This document shows positions 1 through 11,260 of a stretch of 64,000 nucleotides of DNA, piece by piece. The notes below the pieces were generated by a model. It had not been told where the DNA came from, did no database searches, and worked only from the letters and a program-made list of their open reading frames with translations. Within the stretch, counting starts at the first letter, position 1. Every line of letters begins with the position of its first letter. Source of the stretch: Symbiodinium natans (taxonomy: Eukaryota > Sar > Dinophyceae > Suessiales > Symbiodiniaceae); the NCBI GenBank assembly GCA_905221605.1, contig CAJNDS010000514.1, forward strand, positions 57,163-121,162. The letters are read 5' to 3'. The translations under genes and the position numbers were made by a program.

Positions 1-302
1 CATGGCTCCGTAGTGTCGGCCGTTCAGGCTTTAGGCCAAGTGTGTCAGGCAATTGCTGCGCAGTGTGAAAGGAGAGACAAAAACGCTTTTTCCAAGCGGG
101 GCCTGACTCACTCAGCCTAAACAGTGCCTACCTCCAAGATGTTCCAGATCTTTGACTCAACTCTAGCCTTGATCCGCCGACAAAAAGTGTTGGTTTGGGG
201 TACGTGAGGTAGGCTGTAACGCTGCCAGGGTCTGGGCAAGCCTTTCTCTTTCTCCGCGCCGCCCCAAACGAAAGTGCCGAGTGAGAAGTGCCCATATGCA
301 CC

Positions 303-1745
303 TCAGGCGTTGTATGCCTCCACTGCGTGCTCCTTCATGAACTCGTTTAGGAGGTCGCCTTCCCACTGTTCCTCGGCACCAGAATCTCCCGTTGGGAGCG
401 GTTTAGGGTTTAGGGTTTAGGGTTTAGGGTTTAGGGTCCATGTCATACAAAATCAGCTCTATGCACTGTGCAAGGCAGCCCCGTGCTCTCTATGTCTCGA
501 TGGTACGCGTGAGCCGAGCCTACACAACTTCTCGCACTACGCTGCAAACTGGAAGAAACCCGAGGCAGCTGCGACCACATGCCCACGTCCTGAAGGGGCT
601 TAGGGCTTAGGGGTTAAGTGACTGCGTACACAAAAGCATGAATGCAAGAACAAATCGCGATCCTGTCTGCCCCAGATCATCTTAAGTGCACTATAGGGGT
701 TCATAGTAGTTAGGGTCTTTCCTTCGAGCAGCAGCAGACACTGCACGTGATCTTCCATGTGGGTGGCCTCGCACGCTGCGCAGCTTGAAGCCGGGCCATC
801 GGCCAAAGATGCGTTCGAGAGACCTTGGGGAAAACGACTTTCAACCCAAAAATCGAGATTCAGCACGGGGCGCTGGACAGCTTCAGGCTCAATATTCTCC
901 CGAAACAGAGGGAGCCTCCTCAACGAGGGTGGCCCTCTGAAACATATTCCTGAACATGATCCCCTGAAACCCAATGAGGGAAAATACACATGTCGAGGGC
1001 CTACCGAGACAATAATATGCCACCAAGTGTCAATAACATACCACACAAAAACACGGGAATCCAGGCTTGGGTCCTGGCGGCTTCACCAACTCCTCCCAGG
1101 GCACCCACTCGTCATCCTCGCGGCGTGGCTCCAGCGGTTGGGGCAAAGCTTCGGAATTGCGAGGGGGTTTGGGGTTCAGAGGTTCGTGTTGGGGCACTGG
1201 TCTGGGTCGGGACAAGTTGGACCGGCAGGAGCCGAAACTTCCTCGGAGGTCTCCACACCTCCCTAGATTGGCATCCCCCCTGATGCATTGGACAGCTCGA
1301 GGTTGCTCTGGTGTTCGGGACCCAAATTCGTAAACCCGTCCCCCTGCCTAAACCATCCTAAACCCAGCCCTGAGCCACGTTTTTCTCTGGGTCCTAGACT
1401 ACAGCTGAAAAATCTCCTGTTCTTGGCAAACGCTCACTTTGAGGAAAGAGTCTGATCGGGGCAGGTTTGGTGCGGGGTTCACCAACTCGCCAAGGACCCC
1501 AACCACAACAAACCAGGACCCATCTAATGGGTTGATAGAGTTTAGTGGGTACGAGTACACAGTGTAGCCCCGCTTCTAACTATCCCTGCGAGTTAAGAGG
1601 ACCTCCTCACAGCTGGCAACTTTTTCTTGAACGCGGTCTTGGCCACTTCGCCCCTGCGCCGTCATGCTTACCAGCCTTGCTGCGATGAAGCGGCGGAGGG
1701 GCGGCGCCCTTACTGGGGGTTTCGGGGATGTCACACGTCTCTGAC
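303..1745 (-). CDS. Multi-exon gene of unknown function (3' part)
   Basis: I do not recognise the protein. Reading the minus strand there are several islands with coding character: about 1,665-1,745 (contains IPETPSKGAAPPPLHRSKAG), about 1,065-1,190 (contains PRREDDEWVPWEELVKPPG), about 610-950 (contains FPQGLSNASLADGPASSCAA, then CEATHMEDHVQCLLLLEG), and a last exon from about 395 down to a TGA at 303-305 whose end reads EGDLLNEFMKEHAVEAYNA. The last exon begins just next to a telomeric array at 401-437, which would lie in the preceding intron. Exon joins were not solved, so whether all islands belong to one gene is inferred from strand, order and the single terminal stop. Its 3' end faces the window edge; the CCDC137-like gene lies upstream on the same strand. 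Confidence 0.45.
401..437. repeat. Interstitial telomeric array (TTTAGGG)
   Basis: About five perfect GTTTAGG units, directly 5' (minus sense) of the last exon of the gene at 303-1,745. Confidence 0.95.
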
Positions 1746-1961
1746 AGCGTTGCCTTGACGGGTTGTTGGCTTGCCGGCATGTGCCAAACTCACACAGTGA
1801 TTGCGATTCAATGATGCTTCTGGATATCTCTTTTCCTGTATACGATTCATACATCCTGACAGTATACGGAGATGCCTTTCAAGTGGAGAGATGGAGTCCT
1901 AGCATCTATGAGGGCATGCGCCGCTCTTCGGCGCATGCCCCCGCGCCCGGTGTCGTCCCTC

Positions 1962-4900
1962 TCAGATCTTCTTGGCGGCGGCCGCTTGGCGCTTCTTCTT
2001 CCTTAAGGGCGGGTTCCCAGAGAGCCCAGTACCCCTTAATGTATATTCCTTAATGGGGTTAATGGGAATTTGCCTTAAACTATGTTGGGATCCTTAAGGA
2101 TATGATTTAAGGTATATATTCCTTGTTTCAGGGGTATTGGGCTCTTTGGGTTTTTTGGGCGTGAGAAGAACAGCTCAGGAGCTTAAGGGGCCTGCTTCAA
2201 TCGTTTTAACTTCATCCTCAAAAAAACCTTCATGACCCTCTTCATCATCCTCACCTCACCACCTCTACTATCAGTGGTACCCCAAAGGGCCCAAATACCC
2301 CTTAAACAAGAGGAATCTACTTTAAATTATATTAAGGATCCCTATATAATGTAAGGTAGAGTCCTGAATTCAGGGGTATTGGGCTCTCTTGGTATACGTA
2401 CTGGATTAAGCCTGGCGGCATGGTCTCGTACGCGCTCTTGACCTGGCCGACGTAGTCCGCCAAGTTACTGGCTCCCAGCACCCCCGGCTTTCCTGCAAGT
2501 GAAGAGGCTTGACGGCCCAGGGAGGACCCTAAACCATAACCCCTAAGCCCTATAAACCCCAAACCCTGCTATGGGGTTCCTCGTTTTTTGCATGATGACA
2601 GTACTTTACTTGGTTGAGGGGGTGTTGAGCTCTATGTGTTGTTTTGTGGGTCGGGGTTACTGGAGGCATTGAGGGGCTTGCGGGACATTAGGACATCTTG
2701 GGAGTCTTGATGTGAGGGTTGATAAGGATGTTTCCCGATCCCTTTGCTGCCGTCCGAGTGCCTTTTTCATACTTCCACTCCCTTTGCACCATGCCTAAGT
2801 TGCAAAACTACCCTAAGCCCTAAAACCCTAAACCCTAAACCCTAAACCCTAAACCCTAAACCCTAAACCCTAAACCCTAAACCAAAGCCCTAATGCCATA
2901 GTTTCGGAAGCCCTGCCCATTTCGAGGCCCCGTGGTCCTCCGCCATCACCGGACTTCTGCTTCCTCGGCAGAACAAAGCCAACACGTTCTCAAACTCTGC
3001 ACATCCATGTGGGTAGAGGCCTGACAGGTGACTGCAAGCCCAAGTGCCCTCTTCATCTCCACAGACCTAAATACACTCAAGATTCAAATCTTGACAACAC
3101 CTAAAGGCCTAAACCCTAAACCCTAACAACCGACACCCCTAACCCGTAACCCTGTTCATGAACTGCAAAGCCTGTTTCGTCATCTGCCGAGCTTCCCCTT
3201 CGCTCCCGCCTTGAGTGCGTCCTGGGCAGAAAAACTGAAGGGGGGGAAGGAGGGAAGGGCTTCGGAATCGGGGCTTCGATTCTTTGCGAAACACACAGAC
3301 CAGCCAGGGCTAGCGGTTTACTGTTTCAGGGCGCCTCTTAGGCCCAAGTTCACAAGTCCATACGTCCTAAAGCCTGTATGGCCTAAACCCTTTAAAACCG
3401 CAAATGTAACCCATGTGCCTTACTTGTCTTGAAGAGTGGAGTGGCCCGACAGTTAATAGAGGTACTACACCGTAGATTGCGGATGTCTACAAGATCCTTA
3501 CAGACAGGGTATCACTCCCCAACTCCCACTTCAGCACCAGCATGTTCATAAGCCCTAAGCCCTATAAGCCCTAAGCCCTAAGCCCTAAGCCCTAAGCCCT
3601 AAGCCCTAAGCCCTAAGCCATAAGCCCTAAGCCCTATAAGCCCTAAGCCCTAAGCTTCAAACCCCAAGTCCGAAAACCCTGTTTAAAACTGGGCGCTCTC
3701 AGATTCGAAGGTAGCCTGCATCCCCTATAAACCCTAACAAAACCTGAAGCCCTGTATGGGCTCCACAAGACCAAAGAAGTCCTACAGCATCCTAGACCCT
3801 GAAGTCTAAATCCTGTATACTAAAGACGAAACCCTAACCCCTAGACCCTAAACCACAAACCCTAACCCTAAACCCTAAACCCTAAACCCTAGCCCTAAAC
3901 CCTAAAACCTAAACTCCCTGTGGCGCCTTGCTGAAGGTCGGCGGCCGCTCCGCCACGTCGCCGAACTTCGGCCGGTCCACGCGGCCCAGGAGCGGCTCGG
4001 GGACCTCGGGGGGGGCGTGCTGAAAGGGGGGAAGCCTGAAAGCACAAAGGGTTTAGGGCTTAGGGCTTAGGGTTTAGGGTTTAGGGGTTTAGGGTTTAGG
4101 GTTTGGGGTTAGGGTTTAGGGTTTGGGGTTTAGGGTTTATAGGGTTCAACAAGTATGTACGGATACCCATAGATGTATGCTTCGCCATTGCTGCACAATA
4201 AAAGGTTCCCAAGAAAGTAGTTAAATGCTACAGACGCCCTTCTGAGTCAGCTTGCTCTATGGTGCATGAGCTGCGCTGACATGTGCGGATGGCTGGTTGA
4301 ATGATGCGCTGATGCTGGGAAGTCGTTAGTAGTGTAGGGTTCACTGCATGTGCGCTTGCGCACATCTGCGAGTACTTACCGATATGATGGGTATCAGAAA
4401 ATGAAAACAGCCCAGGTCAAACAGCCCAGGGAATCCCCTCAAAACTCCCCATGCAATAAAATGTAACAATACTGGGAGCATCTAATAATCGGGGTAATTC
4501 GGGGGGTTTGATTTCGTTCATATAAGGGGGAGGGACTTCGGTTGGGGAATGTCAGTGCGACCTCCTCAGGGTTGATCTTGGCGCCCTTCTTCTTCTTGTC
4601 CTTCAAGGTCTTCGAGCGCTCCTGGCAGAAGCGCGCGAGGGTTTGGGGGAGCAAATCGCACAACCCAGCGCCCCCGGTCTCTTTTATGGCAGAGGACCAC
4701 ACGAAGAAGCCTCTATCCTAAACTGAGTTGTGCTTTGAACCCTTTTGAAAATTATCTATGAACAGGTCTCCTTATAAGGAAACAATGGAAAGTAAAAAAA
4801 GTTCTATCTGTCCTAACCCTGCTTCAAGCCAGGAGGCCTCTCACTTACAGGTAATCTCTGCCTTAAAGCCCGGAGAAAGCAAAGGTGCCACATTGGGGGG

Positions 4901-5373
4901 TCCTTTTGCCGCTGCCGCTGGTGGTCGGTGTTGACCTTCTTCTGCACGACCTCAGGTCTTAGGGTAGTTACATGGTCCTTGAATATGGGCCCTTCAAAGG
5001 GGACCCCTTATATAAGCTATCAAACCAGGGGCCCCTACTTCAGAACCCGTGCAGGTTGAGGGCATGCCAGCCTATGCACCTGGCGTGGTTGTTGCAGCAT
5101 CTTTGCGGAGTCTTCACTGCCCCCAAAAAAAAAAGGATCACTGCATGCATCCACACTTCATATATGCCGACACGCTGACCAATCACCTAAAACCGATGTC
5201 CCTAAACCCTCCGAAACCCCAAACCCTGAACCCTAAACCCTAAACCCTACAAGCCCTAAACCAGTCTCCTTAGCACAGCAGCCCTCCCCCGCCTGGAGCT
5301 TGGTCTTGACCGCCTGATCCAAGCGCCGGGTGTAGTCGGCCATCGACTCCAGCTCCTGCGCATTCCGAGGATC
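1962..5373 (-). CDS. CCDC137-like lysine-rich coiled-coil protein, multi-exon
   Basis: Exon islands in minus order: about 5,282-5,373 (contains LESMADYTRRLDQAVKTKLQ); 4,562-4,621 (ERSKTLKDKKKKGAKINPEE, GT donor); 3,927-4,019 (contains GRVDRPKFGDVAERPPTF); possibly small islands near 3,190-3,222 and 2,890-2,980; about 2,415-2,492 (contains LADYVGQVKSAYETMPPG); about 2,196-2,262 (contains RMMKRVMKVFLRMKLKRL); and 1,962-2,001, ending KKKKRQAAAAKKI and a TGA. The order ES.x.Y..R(L/M), then a basic block, then KFG(D/E)V..(R/Q)PP matches the layout of eukaryotic CCDC137 nucleolar/RNA-binding proteins; this assignment is from memory of the family. The 4,562 and 3,927 exons join in phase, and the last intron (2,002-2,195) rejoins frame with a GC donor. 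Introns hold telomeric arrays and two related MITE copies. The exon at 2,492 does not follow in phase from 3,927, so at least one exon is missing from my model. Confidence 0.5.
2017..2152. mobile_element. MITE-like element, family I copy 1 (inside an intron)
   Basis: Inverted ends: CAGAGAGCCCAGTACCCCTT on the left, and AAACAAGGAAT... to TATTGGGCTCTTTG inverted on the right. About 135 bp, AT-rich centre. It lies in the last intron (2,002-2,195) of the CCDC137-like gene, flanked by GCCC(C)TTAAG-like duplications at both intron ends. Confidence 0.7.
2278..2397. mobile_element. MITE-like element, family I copy 2
   Basis: Same terminal sequences as the copy at 2,017 (GGGCCCAAATACCCCTTAA at left; CAGGGGTATTGGGCTCTCTT at right) with a divergent AT-rich centre. 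It lies between two predicted minus exons (2,415-2,492 and 2,196-2,262), so it again forms most of an intron. Confidence 0.7.
2817..2883. repeat. Interstitial telomeric array (CCCTAAA)
   Basis: About nine CCCTAAA units, nearly perfect. Confidence 0.95.
3543..3656. repeat. Telomere-variant array (CCCTAAG)
   Basis: About fifteen copies of CCCTAAG with a few CCCTATAAG units. The array is homogeneous for a variant that is rare elsewhere in the window, so it was probably amplified locally rather than made from the standard telomerase template. Confidence 0.9.
3832..4146. repeat. Two telomeric arrays facing each other around an exon
   Basis: A CCCTAAA array (about 3,832-3,914) and a TTTAGGG array with TTTGGGG variants (about 4,050-4,146) flank the GC-rich exon at 3,927-4,019 of the CCDC137-like gene. 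This exon-between-arrays layout recurs all through the first 52 kb. Confidence 0.9.
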
Positions 5374-7135
5374 TTAGGGTCTAGCCCTAAACCCTAAACC
5401 CTAAACCTTGAACCCTAAACCCTAAACAACCCTAAACCCTACGCTCCTTAGGGTTTAAGGGTTAGGGACAAGCCAGGCGACACACAATCCAGTCTTGGTC
5501 TGACTATCGCTTCATGAGGCCACGGGCGGGGAAACCTCACGTCCTCCTCACGTATAAAAAGATGCATGCTCGTTTGTGTTGCCTAGGGTTTAGGGCTTAG
5601 GGTTTAGGGGTTTAGAGTTTCGGGTTTAGGGTTATTTAGGGTTTAGGGTTTAGGGTTTAGGGTTTAGGGTTTACGGAAAGCCCAACCTAACCTGCAAGAT
5701 CCTACCTAACCTCAATGACGATCATCAGACGTAACCGAAAATGCTACCGTAGGTTCAGGGTTTAGGGTTGAGGCGGTTGTGAAGAGTTTACGACTGGGGG
5801 ATAGAGGCTTTTCAAGGTCGTAGGGTTTCGGCTCACTCGCGCAAGGCAGGCAAGGATTTGCAGGGTTTAGGGCTTCAAGGTTTTGGGATCATCGTGTCAG
5901 ATGCTTGAAGGTTGAAATTTCAGGTTGCAGGGCTGCAGGTCACAGGATAAACCCTAAACCCTAAACCCTAAACCCTAAACCCTAAACCATCTGCGCTTGG
6001 AGAGGCGTGCCTTTCTTGTTTGCAGTTCATTGTTAAACAATCAAACTGCAGTCGGCCCTCTAACACAAACTGTCGACTGCCTGCAAACCCGAGCCCGTAT
6101 GTTTCTTGTTGGTACCTGGCTGAACCCTAAACCCTAAACCCTAAACCCGACTACTATATCTACCTTTTTCAGCAACCCATTGACCCCCCTCCCCCCCCCG
6201 CCCCCCAAACAGGCGGCTAAGGCTTTAAGTTGCAGTAACTAGACCCAGGGGTAACCTGGAAGGGGAAATAAGAGCTACTCGAAGAAACACAGAACAGCCT
6301 TAAACCCTAAACCCCAACCCTAAACCCTTTCTGCAACTGGACTAACCCTAAACCCTAAACCCTGAACCCTTTAAACCCTTTAAGCCCTTTAAACCCTTTA
6401 AACACTTTAAACCCTAAACCCTAAACCATGAACCCTAAACCTAAACCCTAAACCCCGAAAGAATGCCATGGGATGCCTGCTTCTTGGGCAGGGCCGGGCC
6501 GGCGCCGGCTTGAGGCATCATGGCCTCGGAAGGGCACTGTTGTTTTTGTTTGAGGGCTTTCGGGTGCTTAGGGTTTAGGGTTAGGGTTTAGAGTTTAGGG
6601 CAGGCAAAAAGCACGCAGGCATAAGACCCTGAGCTGGAATCACTGAGCCAGGCCGTAGACTTATAGAAAATCCACGTTTGTCAAAGCCCCCTTATAGGCA
6701 GACAATAAACCCTAACCCTAAACCCTAAACCCCAAACCCGAACCCTAAAACCCTAAACCCTAAGCCCCAAACCCCAAACCCTAAACCCCTTTCAGATCCC
6801 CCTGCGGCCCCTCTCTCTAGCAGGACAGGCGGCGCTCTTCAGAAATCCCGGCAAAGTCGGGGGCTCGCCCTTCCTGCCACGCTTCTCCCCACGATCCCGG
6901 GGTTCAGGGTTTAGGGTTTGGGGTTTAGGGTTTAGGGTTTGGGGTTTAGGGTTTAGGGTTTGGGGTTTAGGGCTTGGGGTTTAGGGTTTAGGCACGTGCT
7001 CTCTGCAAGCAGTCCACAGCCCTCCGATGCATTCCGAGGCCGCGGCACAGGTGGCCGAACCCCCGGGTTTAGGGAATTAGGGTTTAGGGAATTAGGGTTT
7101 AGGGTTTAGGGTTTAGGGTTTAAGGTTTAGGGAAG
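5200..7135. repeat. Cluster of interstitial telomeric arrays
   Basis: Arrays of either orientation near 5,200-5,265, 5,384-5,450, 5,584-5,672, 5,949-5,990, 6,123-6,148, 6,300-6,465, 6,568-6,600, 6,707-6,790, 6,902-7,000 and 7,068-7,135. Units include CCCTAAA, TTTAGGG, TTTGGGG and CCCTTTAAA. Apart from the exon at about 5,282-5,373 and the islands at 6,465-7,065, I see no gene here. Confidence 0.9.
6465..7065 (-). CDS. Candidate exon islands, unknown gene
   Basis: Three short GC-rich islands on the minus strand read open and look coding: about 6,465-6,540 (contains EAMMPQAGAGPALPKKQASH), about 6,798-6,895 (contains RGEKRGRKGEPPTLPGFLKS) and about 7,005-7,065 (contains HLCRGLGMHRRAVDCLQR). They are separated by telomeric arrays. 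They may be 5' exons of the CCDC137-like gene downstream or of another gene. The evidence is composition and strand only. Confidence 0.3.
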
Positions 7136-7900
7136 CCCTCAATCCCTGAACCCTCAGTAGTAGAAACATATACCTTCAGAGGCATCACCCTCACAATTTG
7201 CGGCAGGCGGGTAGACGTTTAAGCTGACTTGAATTTCATGAAAACCCGAAAACCTCAAACCCCTGAGAAGACCCCAAGTAGACCCAAACGAAACCCTAAC
7301 GAAACCCTACACTGAATTCCAGCCGCTCCTTCTCTTGGAATTGCTGGGTTGCGGATCCTCCTGACAAAAAGGGGGATTCATGTGGGAAGAGGGGAGATGT
7401 TGCGAGGGCAATGAGCTTCAGAAGCTTCCTGAGGGTGTAGTTTCTGGTTTCGGGTTTAGGGTTTAGGGTTTGCCGAGGTACCCTTCAAGATACCCCGAAT
7501 ACCCCCTTCCGTGGTGCACCTTTAAGCCCTAATGAAGGGGCACTTGAGGGGGTTCCAAGCGCACGTTTGCTCTGGAACCTCCATTGTAATCAACATGTGC
7601 GAAAACATTCGGTGACACAGTGAATGTGCTTGCAAACCCTATAAATCCTGAGCCCAAAATCCGAAATAGTCTCCCTGAGTGCACGGGAACTTGTCAGTTT
7701 CTCAAACCCCTACAAACCCCCCTTAAATCCCCTAAAGCCCAAAGAAGCCTTAACCCCTAAGATCCTAAATCCGCTCAAGCCCTTGATAAACCCCCACGCA
7801 CAAAAAAATAACGAAAGTAGGCCCTCCCTGAGGCGACCCAACACCCCTAAAGCCCTAAATTCATGTCTACTGGTTGCTTAAGAACCCGCCCCCCCCCCCC
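7136..7900. other. No clear gene; one weak exon candidate
   Basis: Mostly non-repetitive sequence with degenerate telomeric units. A minus-strand island near 7,318-7,370 reads GGSATQQFQEKERLEF and could be an exon. There is a C-run at 7,888-7,900. Confidence 0.4.
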
Positions 7901-7914
7901 AACAAAAAATACAT

Positions 7915-7981
7915 GTATGCATATGTATATGTATATGTATATATGTATGTATATGTATGTATATGTATATGTATATGTATA
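7915..7981. repeat. TATG/TATATG microsatellite
   Basis: Alternating (TATATG) and (TATG) units; low complexity. Confidence 0.95.
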
Positions 7982-8212
7982 CCCTCCAAGTTATAAGCGT
8001 ATTATATAGGGATTATATACTCTCCTGTTCTCTTTTTGGTATCCGACACAAACAGTAGATAAACCCTTTTGCATCCGGGCTTGGGGAGTCGGCCGGGAAT
8101 GATTGACTATAGCACACTGAAAGATGGACACTTCTCTCCAAGACTTGTGCTCGAGGAGACATATCCAAACTGAAAGTACCAGTACAAGCTACAAACAAAC
8201 GGACCAGCGAAT

Positions 8213-8524
8213 TTACATTCTACGTTCTCGTCGTTTTTGCTCCTTCAGAGCACGCCTTCTGAGCATATGGGCTTCTCTGAGTTGTTCAAGGTACTCAGGC
8301 TGAGCGAAAGGTAAGCTCATGTTGGAAGAAACCGAAGATGCGGGAAGAGGCAGGTTCATGTCCGAGCTTGAAGGAACCGATGACACACAAGAAGTCTGGT
8401 TGATGTCCGAACAAAAGACCGAAGATTCAGGTACACGAGCAGATTGCCGACCAGAGTCTGGCGACTCTGGAACTGTAATACCCGTGTCACTCCATTTGGA
8501 AGCCTGTTCCGTGGCAGGCATAAA
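8213..8524 (-). CDS. Terminal exon of a Ser-rich protein with a basic helical tail
   Basis: On the minus strand an open segment starts next to a large telomeric array and ends at a TAA (8,213-8,215). It encodes a Ser/Pro-rich stretch (with SSDMNLPLPASSVSSNMSLP) followed by a charged helix ending YLEQLREAHMLRRRALKEQK and a few more basic residues. The sharp change from low-complexity to charged helix and the clean stop suggest a real C-terminal exon. No family recognised. Upstream exons would lie beyond the array at 8,523-9,055. Confidence 0.45.
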   Translation of the reverse strand, partial: FMPATEQASKWSDTGITVPESPDSGRQSARVPESSVFCSDINQTSCVSSVPSSSDMNLPLPASSVSSNMSLPFAQPEYLEQLREAHMLRRRALKEQKRRERRM

Positions 8525-9055
8525 CCCTAAACCCGAAACCCCTGAACCCCTCAAGCCTAACCCCTGAACCCTAAACCCTAAACCCCAAACCCCTAAACCC
8601 CTAAACCCTAAACTCCTAAACCCTAAACCCCTACACTCCTAACCCGAAACCCCTAAACCCTAAACCTTAAACCTGTAAACCCCTAAACCCCTAAACCCCT
8701 AACCCTAAACCCTAAACCCTAGCCCCTAAACCCCTAAACGCTAAACCCTAAAACCTAAACCCTCTAACCCCGAAACCCTAAACCCTCAACCCCTGACAAA
8801 AACAAACAACTAAACCCTAAACCCTAAACCCTAAAACCGAAACCCTAAACCTCTAAACCCTCTAAACCCCTAAACCCCTAAACCCCTAAACCCCTAAACC
8901 CCTAAACCCCTAAACCCCTAAACCCCTAAACCCTAAACCCCTAAACCCTAAACCCCAAAACCCTAAACCCTAAACCCTAAACCCTAAACCCTAAACCCCC
9001 AAACCCTAAACCCTAAACCCTAAACCCTAAACCCTAAGCCCTAAACCCCAAACCG
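8523..9055. repeat. Long telomeric array, CCCTAAA with CCCCTAAA variants
   Basis: More than 500 bp of C-strand units. Blocks of eight-base CCCCTAAA (for example 8,860-8,940) alternate with blocks of seven-base CCCTAAA. This is the longest array in this orientation. Confidence 0.95.
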
Positions 9056-9157
9056 CAGTTCTGGATGCCTCCGGCGGGGCCTCGCCGCCGCCGCCGCGGC
9101 GGCGGCGCTTGCCGCGGCCCTGCTTGGGCTCAGCGCCTGGGGCCTGGGGAGGCAGGA
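9056..9157 (-). CDS. Candidate exon, Arg/Gly-rich
   Basis: A GC-rich island between two opposed telomeric arrays. Minus reading gives QAPGAEPKQGRGKRRRRGGG, then a Glu/Ala/Pro-rich end. RG-rich stretches are typical of RNA-binding or nucleolar proteins, but low complexity limits the inference. Confidence 0.35.
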
Positions 9158-9385
9158 TTAGGGTTTAGGGATTAGGGTTAGGGTTTAGGGTTTAGGGTTT
9201 AGGGTTTAGGGTTTAGGGTTTAGGGTTTAGGGTTTAGGGTTTCGGGTTTAGGGTTTAGGGTTTATAGGGTTTAGGGTTTAGGGTCTAGGTTTAGGGCTAT
9301 GGTTTAGGGTTCGGGGTTTAGGATGGTTTAGGGTTTAGGGTTAGGGGTTAGGGTTTAGGATGGTTTAGGGTTTAGTGTGGGCGGG
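9158..9385. repeat. Telomeric array (TTTAGGG), degenerate at the 3' side
   Basis: Perfect units at 9,180-9,240, then increasingly divergent ones (TTTATAGGG, GGATGGTTTAGGG). Confidence 0.95.
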
Positions 9386-10264
9386 ATTCCTATAGGTGTT
9401 CTGATATGGAGTTCTTGTAATTTCCTGGCTCTATAAGGTCCTTATAGGCTTCTTAAGTGCTTGGGGGTTTTAGGGTTTGTAGGGCCCTTATAGGGATCGA
9501 AAGACCTATGGCAGGAGCTGCATGCATGCGGCTGCCCAATCTCAACCCTAAATCGCCTAAACGGCACCTTCGTCAAGGGACTTTTTTGGAGGAACTCATC
9601 AAAGACACCAGAAGCCGGTAGAACTTCTCAAGCCCCCTCTTTTTGCTTCTTTTCCGCCGGCGGACAGTCTCGCGGTGAGAACTGCGGCTAGCCCTGCGCG
9701 CAGAGACCGACGTCATAAGCACCACAACTCATGTCCCCCAAGCCTAGTCGTAAGACCCGTCTAGCCCAGGTTTAGGGTTTAGGGCTATTTTAGGGTTTAG
9801 GGTTTAGGGTTTAGGGTTTAAGGTTCGTGCAGCCATAGGCAGCACTTCATGGACCACCGGATCATCTGCCGAAGAGCCCTTTTCTGGGTTTGCACTTCAG
9901 CCTGCTGTCCTGCGAGCATCCGGCGTGGGGTGTAGGGTCCACCATGAAGGGCACATAGGGTGTAGGGTTTAATTCTTGGAGATACTCGAAATCAAAACCA
10001 GTCCGAGGGTTTAGGGATCAGGGTTAAGGGTTCAGGGTTCAGCTGGAACAAGAGCTCGCGAAGAAGTCAGAATCAACTATGCGCAGACACAGATACATAA
10101 GCCCTTTACATTGCACGCACCTATACTTATGCATGTGTATATACATACATAGGCTATATCTAGATGTTGGTTCCCACGCCAGCGTTGCTGCCTGCTGTTG
10201 CGATCTGTTGCGCTGTCAACAGCTGCGAGAATGCTGCTGAGTCCCCATGCTCGGCTTGACAACT
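9386..10264. other. No firm gene; sparse telomeric units
   Basis: Short arrays near 9,770-9,825. A minus island near 9,640-9,720 reads GLAAVLTARLSAGGKEAKRG and may be an exon. Nothing else is supported. Confidence 0.35.
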
Positions 10265-10612
10265 TTCTTCGAAGGCCGTGAATAAATGAATGAATGAACG
10301 AACGAACGAATGAACGAATCAATGAATCAATGAATCAATGAATCAATGAATCAATGAATGAATGAATGAATGAATGAATGAATGAATGAATGAATGAATG
10401 AATGAATGAATCAATAAATGAATGAATGAATGAGTGAATGAATGAATGATGAATGAATGAATGAATGAATGAATCAATGAATCAATGAATGAATGAATGA
10501 ATGAATGAATGAAATGAAATGAATGAATGAATCAATGAATGAATCAATGAATGAGTCAATGCATGAATCAATGAACCAATGAATCAATGAACCCATGAAA
10601 TACATGAATGTT
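10265..10612. repeat. GAAT microsatellite
   Basis: Nearly 350 bp of (GAAT)n with CAAT and GAAC variants. The variants cluster at both ends and the purest stretch is in the middle. Confidence 0.97.
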
Positions 10613-10689
10613 TAGAAGCAACTGCCGCGCGCCGTTGTCGGTGTCTCCGGCGCAACCTACAGGCCCAAACCTTGTACTTAGTTCCTGAG

Positions 10690-10835
10690 TTCATAGGCCC
10701 AAAGAAGTGTACACTTTCAATTCTATAGGGGATTATAGTATCCCTAAACCCTAAACCCTAAACCCTAAACCCTAAACCCTAAACCCTAAACCCTATTCAG
10801 CTACTAAGTGTAAGCTCTGAGCCCGGGTGTCCTTG
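10690..10835. mobile_element. Family O element split by a telomeric array
   Basis: Left half contains GTGTACACTTTCAATTCTAT then GGGGATTATAGTATCC; the right side has AGCTACTAAGTG. A pure CCCTAAA array (about 10,741-10,796) sits between the halves. The same left half and junction occur in the first introns of both LRR genes (20,740-20,924 and 24,061-24,225). Confidence 0.65.
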
Positions 10836-10900
10836 CAGGCCCGCCAGAGGCTGCTGGTGATGCCCACTTCTTTCAGTGTGTACCTTGGGCACGGAATGAA
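10820..10900 (-). CDS. Candidate exon, unknown
   Basis: Minus reading contains FIPCPRYTLKEVGITSSLWR followed by ACKD. Short, with no family. It lies beside the family O element, as other exons do. Confidence 0.3.
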
Positions 10901-11099
10901 CCCTAAGTAAGTGTGGAGCCACACTCCCTCTGCAAGTAAGTGAGCCTTTGGACCTTAAAGTATATATAAGGGTTTAGGGTTTAGGGTTTAGGGTTTAGGG
11001 CTACAACCCAACCACCCCAAACCCACCGCGCAAAAATGTTCAAAGGCACCGCGGGCCGTCGCATTGGCAGGTGCCAGCGGTGAGCTCCTTGCCAGACGA

Positions 11100-11260
11100 C
11101 AGGCTCAGGGTTTAGGGCTTTAGGGCTTTAGGGCTTTAGGGTTTTAGGGTTTTAGGGTTTTAGGGTTTTAGGGTTTTTTGGTTTTAGGGTTTTAGGTTCA
11201 GGGTTTAGTGTTTTCGGGTTCAGGGTTGAGGGTTTAGGTTCCGGGTTCGAAACCCGAAAC
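11100..11260. repeat. Telomere-variant array (GGGCTTTA then GGGTTTTA)
   Basis: Eight-base variants: three GGGCTTTA units followed by about seven GGGTTTTA units. Each variant is blocked together, another sign of local amplification. Confidence 0.9.

Noticed and set aside
2819-9055. Telomeric arrays as CRISPR-like or regulatory arrays
   Set aside because: The units are contiguous telomeric heptamers without unique spacers, and the genome is eukaryotic.
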